Below are positions 7,674-15,548 of a stretch of DNA of 64,000 nucleotides, piece after piece. Each line of letters opens with the position of its first letter. Within the stretch, counting starts at the first letter, position 1. Under the pieces are notes generated by a model, which worked only from the letters and a program-made list of their open reading frames with translations, was not told the origin of the DNA and searched no databases. The stretch is taken from assembly GCA_965238125.1 (NCBI GenBank), contig OZ250179.1, positions 2,418,001-2,482,000 of the forward strand, written 5' to 3'. The position numbers and the translations under genes were made by a program. The DNA is from UBA6623 sp965238125 (GTDB taxonomy: Bacteria > Acidobacteriota > Terriglobia > Bryobacterales > UBA6623).

Positions 7674-8323
7674 AGCCTGCGGGCATTATCCTCGCGGCGG
7701 GCGAATCGAGCCGCATGGGGCGCGACAAGGCGTTGCTGCCCTATCGCGATACTACTTTCCTCAACAATATATTGAGCGGCTTTCTGCCGAGGCTGGACCC
7801 GGTGATTGTGGTGCTGGGCTGCCACGCCGAGGCTATCAGAGAGTCGATTCGTGCGCCGTCGGCTGAGCCCTCGATCGGGTCAGCAAGCGAGGAGTCGGGA
7901 GAGTCGACTGTCACGGTGGCCGAGGGGCGAGGGGTTCGAGTTGTTGTGAATCCTGATTATCGACGCGGCATGCTCTCGTCGTTGCAGACCGGCATCGCCG
8001 CCCTGCCCGCAACCGCCGAGGCGGCGATGTTTACGCTGGTCGACCACCCCGACGTCCGAGCGGAGACGCTCGACAAACTACTCGCCGTGTACCGCGAAAC
8101 TGACGCCCAATTGGTCATTCCGCGAATAGGAGACCGCCGAGGACACCCCGTGATCGCCGCGCGAATTGTGCTGGAAGAGATCGCGCGGCTGCCGGCGGAG
8201 GCGTCGCCCAAAGACGTGATTCGCGCCCACCGAGAAGAGACGGTCCTTGTGGAGGTAGAGGACCACGGCATTCTGCGGGACATCGATACGCCGGGGGAGT
8301 ACGAGAGGTTGGTCGGGAAGTAA
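7670..8323 (+). CDS. MocA-like molybdenum cofactor nucleotidyltransferase
   Basis: 217 residues; the GTG start at 7670 overlaps the xdhC stop by four bases. LAAGESSRMGRDKALLPY at residues 8-25 is the nucleotide-binding signature of the MobA/MocA family, and VDHPDV near residue 125 carries the metal-binding Asp. The usual reaction is transfer of CMP (MocA) or GMP (MobA) to molybdopterin; the pairing with XdhC favours the MocA, cytidylyl, type for xanthine dehydrogenase-like enzymes. Residues 62-86 (PSAEPSIGSASEESGES) look like a poorly conserved insertion compared with typical 190-200 residue members. Cytosolic. Confidence 0.85.
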   Translation: MKPAGIILAAGESSRMGRDKALLPYRDTTFLNNILSGFLPRLDPVIVVLGCHAEAIRESIRAPSAEPSIGSASEESGESTVTVAEGRGVRVVVNPDYRRGMLSSLQTGIAALPATAEAAMFTLVDHPDVRAETLDKLLAVYRETDAQLVIPRIGDRRGHPVIAARIVLEEIARLPAEASPKDVIRAHREETVLVEVEDHGILRDIDTPGEYERLVGK

Positions 8324-8436
8324 GAGGCCTACCCCTTATCCGCATTCGTGGATATATCCCGCGACTGTGGTGAGTTCATGGAGTGTCGGTCACTAGCAAG
8401 GCCGCGGTCGCCGCGGGGGCGATCGTCGCCCGGCCC

Positions 8437-9303
8437 CTACTCCATCGGCGGCAAAATCCGGGCCTTCTTCCCGATGTCGAAGGTGTCGGCTTTGAGCTTG
8501 CCGTTGACTTCGGCAGTGCGACCAAAGAACTCAAAAATCTTGTCGCCGTCGCGTTGCTTTTGAATGTTCCACGGCAGCGTCACCCACCCGACTTCCCGAT
8601 ACTTCGAAAAGATCGACTTCTCTTCATAGGGGATGCGGGTCTTCGGGTCGCGGCGGGTGTAGATCTGCTGCACCGGCAAATTGTCGGACATACGCAGGAA
8701 AACCTTCACCGTCTCGTTGTTGCCGTCGGTGATGTCGATCGCGTGGGTGGGGGTGTTGTCCACGATCTCGGTGCCGGTGTAGTAGAAATACATGTCCGGC
8801 TCGTCGAGGCGGTAGCGCAAGATGTAGAAGATGTCGCGCCGCGCGGAAATGCGATAGCGCTGCAGGGTATCTTCGGGTAACGGGCGCGCACCGAGGTAAG
8901 TCACTTCCCAGCCTTGTCCGTTACGAAACAGAGTGTAGTAATCGCCCTTCTCGGTGTAGACTTCGCGGCGGCTCACCGGGAGGTAGTCGGGATCGTCGCT
9001 TTCGCGCAATTCCCTGAATTCATCGAACAGCGTCATGACCGCCAAACCACTCAGGTTGTGGCGATAGAAGGAATAAGCCCGGCCGGTCTTCTTCAGCGTC
9101 CGAACGTTCAAGAACGACTGGCCGCCGAGCGCAACAAGGGCTTTGTCGAGAAGCTGCTTGGCCTTCTCCTGACGGCTCTGGGAAAAGATCGGGCGGAAGG
9201 TGCCCGAAAACAAAACTAGAGCACTCGCGGCACAAAGAACAACGAAAGCGTGCCGGGCGCTCCGCCCGCGGCGTACCAACCTTGGATATTCGCTCTGTTT
9301 CAT
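8437..9303 (-). CDS. secreted LolA-like/outer-membrane lipoprotein-sorting-type hypothetical protein
   Basis: 288 residues from ATG 9301-9303, preceded by GGGGGAG with 6 bases between. The frame stays open to 9555, but that extension translates a dispersed hairpin repeat and is rejected. Residues 13-40 contain a hydrophobic export segment (FVVLCAASALVLFSG). The mature part begins with a helical KAKQLLDKALVALGG, then a beta-rich region (YSFYRHNLSG, VYTEKGDYYTLF, YYTGTEIVDNTPTHAIDITD, VGWVTLPWNIQKQRDG) like periplasmic lipoprotein-sorting proteins of acidobacteria. Role inferred only from this resemblance. It stands alone. Confidence 0.72.
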   Translation of the reverse strand: MKQSEYPRLVRRGRSARHAFVVLCAASALVLFSGTFRPIFSQSRQEKAKQLLDKALVALGGQSFLNVRTLKKTGRAYSFYRHNLSGLAVMTLFDEFRELRESDDPDYLPVSRREVYTEKGDYYTLFRNGQGWEVTYLGARPLPEDTLQRYRISARRDIFYILRYRLDEPDMYFYYTGTEIVDNTPTHAIDITDGNNETVKVFLRMSDNLPVQQIYTRRDPKTRIPYEEKSIFSKYREVGWVTLPWNIQKQRDGDKIFEFFGRTAEVNGKLKADTFDIGKKARILPPME

Positions 9304-9511
9304 GCAAGCTCCCCCAACGGGCGGCGCGCATTTCATCGCCGCCCCTTGCATTGGAGACGGCGCGGACACCCGGATTGTTGCATTGCTTCGAGGGGCCATT
9401 ATAGAAAAACGGCGCGGATCGTGGGCCGGGAGGCCCGTAATGGTGTCCGGCGACAGCGGTGCCGGAGTGCCGCTGCGCGCTAGGCCGCCCGGAGGATTCT
9501 GGCTTCCCCGG

Positions 9512-9586
9512 TAGAGACAAACACTCGTGTTTGTCCTAGTCCACAGTCCGGACAAGCTCTCAGCTTGTCTTTCTTCGGGCCTGAAA
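9512..9586. repeat. double-hairpin dispersed repeat, family E (copy 1)
   Basis: Hairpin 1: GACAAACAC (9516-9524), loop TC, GTGTTTGTC (9527-9535). Hairpin 2: GACAAGCT (9551-9558), loop CTC, AGCTTGTC (9562-9569). The same two hairpins in the same order are at 58700-58772. Confidence 0.85.
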
Positions 9587-9593
9587 TCTCAGG

Positions 9594-11078
9594 CTATCGA
9601 TCCCGCCAGGTTTCCCGATCTTTTACCGGATCGTAGTTGGGATTTTCGGAGGGCAGTTGTGCTCCGACCTCCTTGCGCCAGGCCGACAACATGGTCTTGA
9701 GTTCCGCCGCCTTGTCCGGCATCCGTGCCGCGAGGTCGCTGCTTTCGCCGACATCCTCTTTCAAGTTGTATAACTCAGCGCGGCCGTCTTCGAAGAACTC
9801 GACGAGACGCCAATCGCCGACACGGATTGCCGAATAGGGTGTCGCGCCTTGTTTGTGATAGTGCGGGTAGTGCCAGTAAAGCGCCTCTCGTCCGAGTTGC
9901 GCCGCGGGGTCGCGCAAAACCGGCACCAAGCTAACGCCGTCGATTTCCTCACCGTCGTCTTGCAAATCGCTTTCGCCCGCCGTGCCTTGAACGTCCGCGA
10001 TCTCCAAGATCGTGCTGTAGAAATCCATCGTGATTACGGGCTCGTCGCTGAACGCCCCGGCCGGCGTTACCCCGGGCCAATACACCACGGCCGGCGTTCG
10101 CACGCCGCCTTCGTAGGCTGAGCCCTTGCCCTCGCGGACGGGAGCGTTCTCGGTCGGGGCGCCGTCGCGGTCCAGGCCGCCGTTGTCGCCGGTGAAGATG
10201 ATCACGGTGTTGTCGGCTATGCCCATCGCTTCGAGTTTGGCGCGGACCAGCCCGACACCGCGGTCGACGCTCGTGACCATCGCGGCGTAGGTCGGGTCGG
10301 CGTGGACCATGCCCAGCTTAACTCGGGCGCGGTAGTGCTCGATGTCCTCGTCTTTAGCCTGAATCGGCGTATGGACGGAATAGAACGGGAAATAGAGAAA
10401 GAACGGATCGCTTCCGAAGCCCTCAATCAGCTTCGCGGCCTCGGCTGAGAGCCGGTCGGTGAGATAGTCGCCCTCGGCGCCGCCGGGCGGGATCGGACCA
10501 ATGCCCCGCCCTTCTCGCGTCGAGTGTTCGTAAGGGTGGAAATAGCTGCCGGGGTGGCCCCGTTGGTTGCCGCCAATGTTGACGTCGAAACCATGACGGT
10601 CGGGGAAGTATTCACCCATGTCCTCGTCGCCGGTGGGCATGAGGTGCCACTTGCCTATGGAAGCCGTGCGGTAGCCCGCGTCGCCGAGCGCTTCGGCAAT
10701 CGTGCGGTGGCGCGCTTCGAGCTTCATCGTCCAATCGGGTACGCTGAGTTTGGCGAAGGGTCGCTGGTGGCCTCGAATCCAGTCGGTGACGTGAGTGCGC
10801 GCCGGGTACTTGCCGGTCATAAGCGCCGCCCGTGTCGGCGAGCAGACCGTGCAGGCCGCGTAGCCGGTGCGAAAGTGCATCCCGTCCGCCGCCAGTTGAT
10901 CAATGTGAGGAGTTTCGTAGAGGTCGCTGCCGAAAACGCCGCCGTCGCGCCATCCAAGATCGTCGACCAGGAAGATGACGAAGTTCGGTTTCTTCGGGAT
11001 GGGCGCGGTTTCCCTTGGGCCGGAGAACGCCGTTAGGCCCACGGCAATGAGGATCAAGATTGGGATGGGTCGGAGCAC
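9594..11078 (-). CDS. secreted sulfatase
   Basis: 494 residues from GTG at 11076-11078; this start gives a clean signal peptide (LRPIPILILIAVGLTAFSG). A TTG at 11150 would add 24 residues with no signal character. VDDLGWRD supplies the first metal-binding Asp pair and CSPTRAALMTG is the CxPxR site whose Cys (residue 79) is converted to formylglycine. FTGDNGGLDRDG and YWHYPHYHKQG are later active-site segments. It hydrolyses sulfate esters in the periplasm or outside; similar enzymes in Planctomycetes and Bryobacterales act on sulfated polysaccharides, but the substrate here is unknown. It sits 72 bases after the GT-C-like gene. No dedicated formylglycine-generating enzyme is visible nearby. 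Confidence 0.9.
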   Translation of the reverse strand: MLRPIPILILIAVGLTAFSGPRETAPIPKKPNFVIFLVDDLGWRDGGVFGSDLYETPHIDQLAADGMHFRTGYAACTVCSPTRAALMTGKYPARTHVTDWIRGHQRPFAKLSVPDWTMKLEARHRTIAEALGDAGYRTASIGKWHLMPTGDEDMGEYFPDRHGFDVNIGGNQRGHPGSYFHPYEHSTREGRGIGPIPPGGAEGDYLTDRLSAEAAKLIEGFGSDPFFLYFPFYSVHTPIQAKDEDIEHYRARVKLGMVHADPTYAAMVTSVDRGVGLVRAKLEAMGIADNTVIIFTGDNGGLDRDGAPTENAPVREGKGSAYEGGVRTPAVVYWPGVTPAGAFSDEPVITMDFYSTILEIADVQGTAGESDLQDDGEEIDGVSLVPVLRDPAAQLGREALYWHYPHYHKQGATPYSAIRVGDWRLVEFFEDGRAELYNLKEDVGESSDLAARMPDKAAELKTMLSAWRKEVGAQLPSENPNYDPVKDRETWRDR

Positions 11079-11150
11079 CCGCCGATTGTATGTGGGTTCA
11101 GACGGGAAACGCAATGTGGGCGGACTTCTTGAGCCTTCAGTTGGGGACAA

Positions 11151-13238
11151 CTATCCGTGCCTCACGCCGGGCGCGGCTGCCACCGGGACCTCTTGAGCGT
11201 TACGGGTCCGGCGCCGGAGCGCGCCTATGAAGACCCAGATCAAAACTCCAGTCGAGATCGCGGTCAAGATTCGTCCGATGGCGTTTTCGAGCGGCAAGTC
11301 GAAGACCAGCTCTATCTCCAAAGGGCCTTCGGGCACCTCGATCAACATCTGGCCGAGGGGGTCGCGATGGATCGGCAGGCGGCGGGCGGAGTTCGTTGAT
11401 CCCCTGGGCTCTCTAGCGAACGCCGACCACGCGGGGTCGTAGGCGACTTGCAGCAGCAGCGCCTCACCATAGTCGAATTCCGCCTCGACTTCCGCTCTGT
11501 CAGTGCCCCACCATTCGATCTCGGCGAGTTCATCGGGGCCCTCTTCCACCGTGCGGACGTAGGCATCGAGTTCCTCGGCTCCCCACTGAGCGGGCAGCTG
11601 TTCCGATAGCGCGTCCATGTCGCGCATTCTCACCACGCGGGCATGGCCGGGATAGCGACGCGGCACACTGTAGATGACGTTGCCCTTGCCTTCGTCGCGC
11701 AGCACCGGGAGGACGCCGTCGAACTTCTTCGGGTAGGGGTAATCGTGGTAAAGTTCCGCCGAGGTCTCGTCGTTGACGATGATCGCGTCAACACCAAAAC
11801 TCTTCGCCCACTTGGCAGCCAATTCGCCGTCGGCGCCGATGCGAATTTCGTTGATGGCCGGGAGAATGCTTTGATTCAGCATCCCCTGGTGCGCGCCTCC
11901 GGAAAGGTGGCCGAGGTCGTGCCAAGCGTTGTACCAGAAACGAACCGAGCCGGCCACGAAGGCGCGGGAGTCGGGGAGGTTTTCGGCCATCCATTCGCTG
12001 AGGCGATACTCGATGCGGCGTTCGGGGGCGAGATCTTCCGGGAAGATTTCCCAAGCGTGAGACAGATAGCTTGCGGTATTCGGTAGCGCCACGGCAACCG
12101 GCAAGATCAGCGCCGCCCGCGGCAACCAAGGACGGGAGGGAGACCAAGCGGCAGAGCGATTCCAGAAGCGACGTATGATTTCAAGCAGCACCAGGGTAAG
12201 AGCCAGATCCAACTCAGGAATCAGCCGCCCCGGTGTGCCGACGATGCGGATTCCAAACCAATCCCAACTAAGTATCATCCCGCCAAGGATGAAAAGCACG
12301 CCGCTCAAAAAAAGCGAATAGAAGCGCTCGGGGCGTTCCCTGCCCCACCAATAGCTCACGACGAAGAATCCGGCCGCCGCGATCAAGCCCCCAATTAGGT
12401 GCTGGATATTGCTTTCCGCGCGGACCACTTTGAGATTCGCCAGAGTGACAGTCAAGTAGGAAGGCACCAGCCAAAATGCGGTCAACCCGTACGCCAAGGC
12501 TGCCACGGCCGCCCCTCGCAGCCATAAGCCGTGATCGCGTCGCGTGACCCACAGACACCACAGCATCAGGCCGAAGAAGATCGAGAGGGCCACGCCACCA
12601 TAGAAATTGTTGGATACGACGAGGGCGCTCAGCACCGCCGCGGCGACCAACGCGAGACGGCTTCTGCGGGTGAGCGTCAACCACGACGCCGCGACCGCCG
12701 GCGCGACAAGCGCCAGAGCGCTGGTGTGGGGTCCTTCCCCCCACAAGGCGAGAACGTGCAAGCGCCACGGCGTCATGAAGTGTGTCGCCGCGTCGACGCG
12801 AATGTCTTCCATCAGCCAATACGTCGGGGACAACAGCATCGTCGCCAGCGCCGCCGCCCAGGCCATGCCGCGCGAACCGCTCAACGCACGGACCATCAGG
12901 TAGACGCCGGCGATTCCAATGCAATAAAAGAAAGCCGTGTAGATGTGGTAGGCGTGGGCCGGCGGAATATCGAACAGCATGGACAGCCCGGCCGTCCCAT
13001 AGCGCAACGCGGGCGGGTAGACGTAGTCGAAACGGGTGCCGCCGTACCAGAGCGGCTGCCACCGAGGATGCGGCCAGTGGTCGGCCAGGAACCGCGCGTC
13101 GGCGATGAAGGTCGCTTCAATCGACGCCCAGTTGTTCATGTAGACCAATGTAAACAACGGGTGGATCAGCGCCGCAGCGATCAGCGCAAGCAGCAGCGAG
13201 TCGATGACAAGGGTTCGGACTTGGGGATGGCGGGACAT
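11151..13238 (-). CDS. GT-C-like multi-spanning membrane protein
   Basis: 695 residues from ATG 13236-13238. The N-terminal half has about ten predicted membrane helices (VIDSLLLALIAAALIHPLFT, LVAAAVLSALVVSNNFYGGV, AGFFVVSYWW and others). The short acidic and aromatic sequence of the first periplasmic loop (ADHWPHPRWQPLWYGG) and YVYPPALRYG fit the GT-C glycosyltransferase/oligosaccharyltransferase-like fold. Residues 420-640 form a soluble extracytoplasmic domain, followed by one final helix (IGRILTAISTGVLIWVFIGA) and a short Arg-rich tail. Similar proteins are often labelled 6-pyruvoyl-tetrahydropterin synthase-related membrane proteins. A role in glycan transfer is inference. Just upstream of the sulfatase on the same strand. 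Confidence 0.75.
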   Translation of the reverse strand: MSRHPQVRTLVIDSLLLALIAAALIHPLFTLVYMNNWASIEATFIADARFLADHWPHPRWQPLWYGGTRFDYVYPPALRYGTAGLSMLFDIPPAHAYHIYTAFFYCIGIAGVYLMVRALSGSRGMAWAAALATMLLSPTYWLMEDIRVDAATHFMTPWRLHVLALWGEGPHTSALALVAPAVAASWLTLTRRSRLALVAAAVLSALVVSNNFYGGVALSIFFGLMLWCLWVTRRDHGLWLRGAAVAALAYGLTAFWLVPSYLTVTLANLKVVRAESNIQHLIGGLIAAAGFFVVSYWWGRERPERFYSLFLSGVLFILGGMILSWDWFGIRIVGTPGRLIPELDLALTLVLLEIIRRFWNRSAAWSPSRPWLPRAALILPVAVALPNTASYLSHAWEIFPEDLAPERRIEYRLSEWMAENLPDSRAFVAGSVRFWYNAWHDLGHLSGGAHQGMLNQSILPAINEIRIGADGELAAKWAKSFGVDAIIVNDETSAELYHDYPYPKKFDGVLPVLRDEGKGNVIYSVPRRYPGHARVVRMRDMDALSEQLPAQWGAEELDAYVRTVEEGPDELAEIEWWGTDRAEVEAEFDYGEALLLQVAYDPAWSAFAREPRGSTNSARRLPIHRDPLGQMLIEVPEGPLEIELVFDLPLENAIGRILTAISTGVLIWVFIGALRRRTRNAQEVPVAAAPGVRHG

Positions 13239-13522
13239 GAACCGAGGACGAGTTCGGCTGGAAAGGCCTTGTGGATGGAGTCCGCTTTCCGATCCTAGTG
13301 TAGTCGGCGGACTGTTGCGGGATTCTTCGTGGGTGCGGTGGGTGTGGCAGGCGCATCGTGTGATGGTTGAGCGGATCCGGGTGTTGTCGGCATGGCGCTT
13401 CCGCTACGTTCCTTCCGGTCGTCGTAGGTCATCGCACACCACTTGCCGCCTAAGGGGCCGTGAAAAAATCGAGAGCTCCTCCAATATTGCGCCGGCAGAC
13501 ACAATTCGCAACCTACGATTCA
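13239..13522. other. intergenic DNA with degenerate repeats, left flank of IS110 copy 1
   Basis: No gene supported. TCATCGCACACCACTTGCCG (about 13432-13451) is a decayed version of the right part of the family C element (52960-52980), and GGGGCCGTGAAAAAATCG (about 13455-13472) resembles the arm of the palindrome at 47801. The final bases, ATTCAGAG, match the left side of the family R hairpin site into which the IS has inserted. Confidence 0.6.
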
Positions 13523-13634
13523 GAGATGGGATGAGAGGCTGGTCGCTTGGCGCCGGGAAGCGGTAGGCTACCGGCAGCAGCGCACTTCTCCACAAGGGAG
13601 GTGCAATGGATTTTTGAAAAGGAGGCGACCAGCC

Positions 13635-14831
13635 ATGAAGAAGAATAGCAAACAACAGACCGACAAGAACCAAACCGACAAACACCAAACCAAGAAAGCC
13701 GACAGCTCACAAGCGAAGACCCGCCAACTCACCCAGCTCGAACAACAGTTGGCGCAACAACGCATCCAGATGCAAAAAGACAACGAAATTTGCGCCGTCG
13801 CCGGCGTCGACATCGGCGACAAACGTTGCTTCGTACGGCTCACCGACCTCGCCGGCGAAAGCCTCGAGGAATGCCAAGTCCCCACCCGCCCGGAGGCCTT
13901 GGATCGCTGGTTCCGCCGTTGGCCGCGGCTGCGCATTGTGATCGAAACCGGCAGCCACAGCAACTGGATTCGCCGCCGCCTGGCCGCCCTCGCCCACGAC
14001 GTGCTCGTCGCCGACGCGCGGCAATTGCGTTTAATCAGCCAATCCGACTCGAAAAACGACCGCAACGACGCCTATTGGTTGGCCGAGCTGGGACGCACCA
14101 ACCCGGCCCTGTTGAATCCCGTCGCGCCGCGCAAGCTCGAGACCGAACAACAACGCACGTTGTTGCGGGCGCGCGAGGCCGTGCTCGAGTGCCGCACGAA
14201 ATTGAAAGGGAGTTTGCGCGGCATGGCGAAGTCGCACGGCATCCGCTTGGGCCGATGCGCCCAGAACCAATGGGTCGAGCGCGTCCGGGAGGCCTGCCCC
14301 GAGGTGTTGCACGCGGCGTTGTTGGGGGTGGCGACACAAATCGAAAGCCTCGGCGCGACGATCCGCGAATATGACAAACAAATCGTCGCGTTGGGCAAGC
14401 AATACGCAGCGGTCGAGCGGCTGCGAACGATCGGAGGGGTGGGGCCGCTGACGGCGTTGACGTTCGTGTTGGCGCTCGACAACGACCCGGGCCGCGTGAA
14501 GCGTTCGCGGCAGGTCGGCGCGCTGGTGGGGCTGCGTCCCAAGCAACGCCAATCGGGCGAGCGGTCACTGCGGCTGGGCGTGACGAAATCGGGAGATCCG
14601 CTGCTGCGGCGGACGTTGATTCAGTGCGCGCACTGGGTGCTGGGGCCGTTCGGGACCGACTCCACGCTCAGGCGCTGGGGTTTGGGTTTGGCGGCGCGCG
14701 GCGGAGGACATGCGAAGAAGCGGGCGGTGGTGGCGGTGGCGCGCAAGTTGGCGGTGCTGATGCATGTGTTGTGGGTGAAACAAGAAAACTACGATCCGCT
14801 GCACGGGCTGACGGAAACGGTTTCCCCATAA
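13635..14831 (+). CDS. IS110-family transposase (DEDD recombinase), copy 1
   Basis: 398 residues from the ATG at 13635, chosen because GGAGG lies 10 bases upstream (13621-13625). The N-terminal 50 residues are Lys/Gln-rich and unusual (NSKQQTDKNQTDKHQTKKAD). The RuvC-like DEDD catalytic domain follows: AGVDIGDKRCFVRLTD carries the first Asp, IVIETGSHSNWIRRRL the Glu, and DSKNDRNDAYWLAEL the following Asp residues. The C-terminal Tnp20 domain has RTIGGVGPLTALTFVLAL (helix-hairpin-helix-like) and the conserved serine-bearing RSRQVGALVGLRPKQRQSG. It is expected to cut and join DNA guided by an element-encoded RNA. Identical to the other copy except Ala/Val and Arg/Gln changes. Confidence 0.93.
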   Translation: MKKNSKQQTDKNQTDKHQTKKADSSQAKTRQLTQLEQQLAQQRIQMQKDNEICAVAGVDIGDKRCFVRLTDLAGESLEECQVPTRPEALDRWFRRWPRLRIVIETGSHSNWIRRRLAALAHDVLVADARQLRLISQSDSKNDRNDAYWLAELGRTNPALLNPVAPRKLETEQQRTLLRAREAVLECRTKLKGSLRGMAKSHGIRLGRCAQNQWVERVREACPEVLHAALLGVATQIESLGATIREYDKQIVALGKQYAAVERLRTIGGVGPLTALTFVLALDNDPGRVKRSRQVGALVGLRPKQRQSGERSLRLGVTKSGDPLLRRTLIQCAHWVLGPFGTDSTLRRWGLGLAARGGGHAKKRAVVAVARKLAVLMHVLWVKQENYDPLHGLTETVSP

Positions 14832-14859
14832 GGCAGGGACGATGAGGCGCAGTCGGCGG

Positions 14860-15135
14860 CAACGGTTTCGGATGAAGCAACGTGATGAGGACATCCGCGA
14901 GCCCCCTAACGGGGACTCGGCGGCAAGAAGATTCCTGTTGAAAGGAAGGGAGTAGGGGATTGGGCGGACGAAGCGAGGCCGCGGCGGAGAATCGAGATCG
15001 TGTCACGGTGACTGCGGGCTCTGGGCAGGCAGGCCGATTCTTTCGAGGATGGGTCGAAGCCGCAACAGAGAGAGCAGCGCCGAAAGACCGGACCCCAACC
15101 AGCAGAGGTCAACAACGAGACCGATAACACTGCGA
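14860..15135 (+). ncRNA. candidate IS110 guide (bridge/seek) RNA region, copy 1
   Basis: No open reading frame is conserved in the 420-base arm after the transposase stop, yet it is retained without visible change in both copies. In IS1111-type elements the RNA that specifies donor and target is encoded in this arm. Local stems visible: CCCC-TAACG-GGG near 14905, GTCACGGTGAC at about 15002-15012, and at 15143-15180 CCGGTCCTCA pairing with TGAGGACCCGG. Ends and loop assignments cannot be set by eye. Confidence 0.35.
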
Positions 15136-15252
15136 ATGGAAGCCCGGTCCTCAACGCGCCGCAAGGCATGAGGACCCGGGCCGGATCCGACAAACCGACC
15201 AACGCCTCCCAACGACCGCCCTTGACAAGCGACCCACCTCTCATGGAAGCCC

Positions 15253-15272
15253 AGAGCGCAAGCGACGGGCCA
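15253..15272 (+). repeat. family R hairpin (right half, IS-occupied)
   Basis: AGAGCGCAAGCGACGGGCCA directly follows the IS110 right end. Complete or partial copies are at 15367-15396, 18161-18194 and 28221-28240. Stem GC-GCAA-GC with flanking GA/GA and CCC/GGG predicts a GNRA-capped hairpin. Confidence 0.8.
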
Positions 15273-15366
15273 CGAGCGGGCGAGCGTCACGTGCTTCGGC
15301 GGCGCGTCTCCCCGAACGGTTGCGCGCTTCGGTATGGTCTTCCGTCTACTCGAAACCTTCGCGACC

Positions 15367-15396
15367 TTTTGGCCCGTCGCTTGCGCATTCTGAATT
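15367..15396 (-). repeat. family R hairpin, inverted partner
   Basis: TTTTGGCCCGTCGCTTGCGC then ATTCTGAATT. It is in inverted orientation about 95 bases from the copy at 15253, giving a paired (REPIN-like) arrangement. Confidence 0.75.
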
Positions 15397-15435
15397 GTGT
15401 GCACGGGCAGGAGGGCGGCTACCTAATTTTTCACA

Positions 15436-15461
15436 TCCCTGACGCGCGCGGCTCGGTTTGG
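15436..15461 (+). repeat. family C arm, solitary
   Basis: TCCCTGACGCGCGCGGCTCG followed by GTTTGG matches the right arm of the element at 52760-52998. No partner arm is nearby. The rest of 15273-15548 holds no recognisable gene. Confidence 0.7.
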
Positions 15462-15548
15462 GTCTCCTGATCCGCTCTCTGTTCGCAACATGAGAAGATA
15501 GAAACTTCGGCTCCACGGGAGCCGACTCGATCAGGATCGACAACGGTA

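Larger units (their letters stand above)
13523..15249 (+). mobile_element. IS110-family insertion sequence (IS1111-like), copy 1
   Basis: Identity with the second copy (offset 12,863) starts at 13523 and runs through the right end. Only three substitutions were found up to the duplicated region (13551, 13897, 14254). Sub-terminal inverted repeats ATGAGAGG-N3-GTCG (13531-13545) and CGAC-N3-CCTCTCAT (15230-15244) are characteristic of the IS1111 group. The left non-coding arm is about 110 bases, the right about 420. No target duplication is expected for this family. The outer junctions read ATTCAGAG on the left and CCCAGAGCGCAAGCG on the right, i.e. two halves of a family R hairpin. Exact end bases are uncertain by a few nucleotides. 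Confidence 0.85.
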
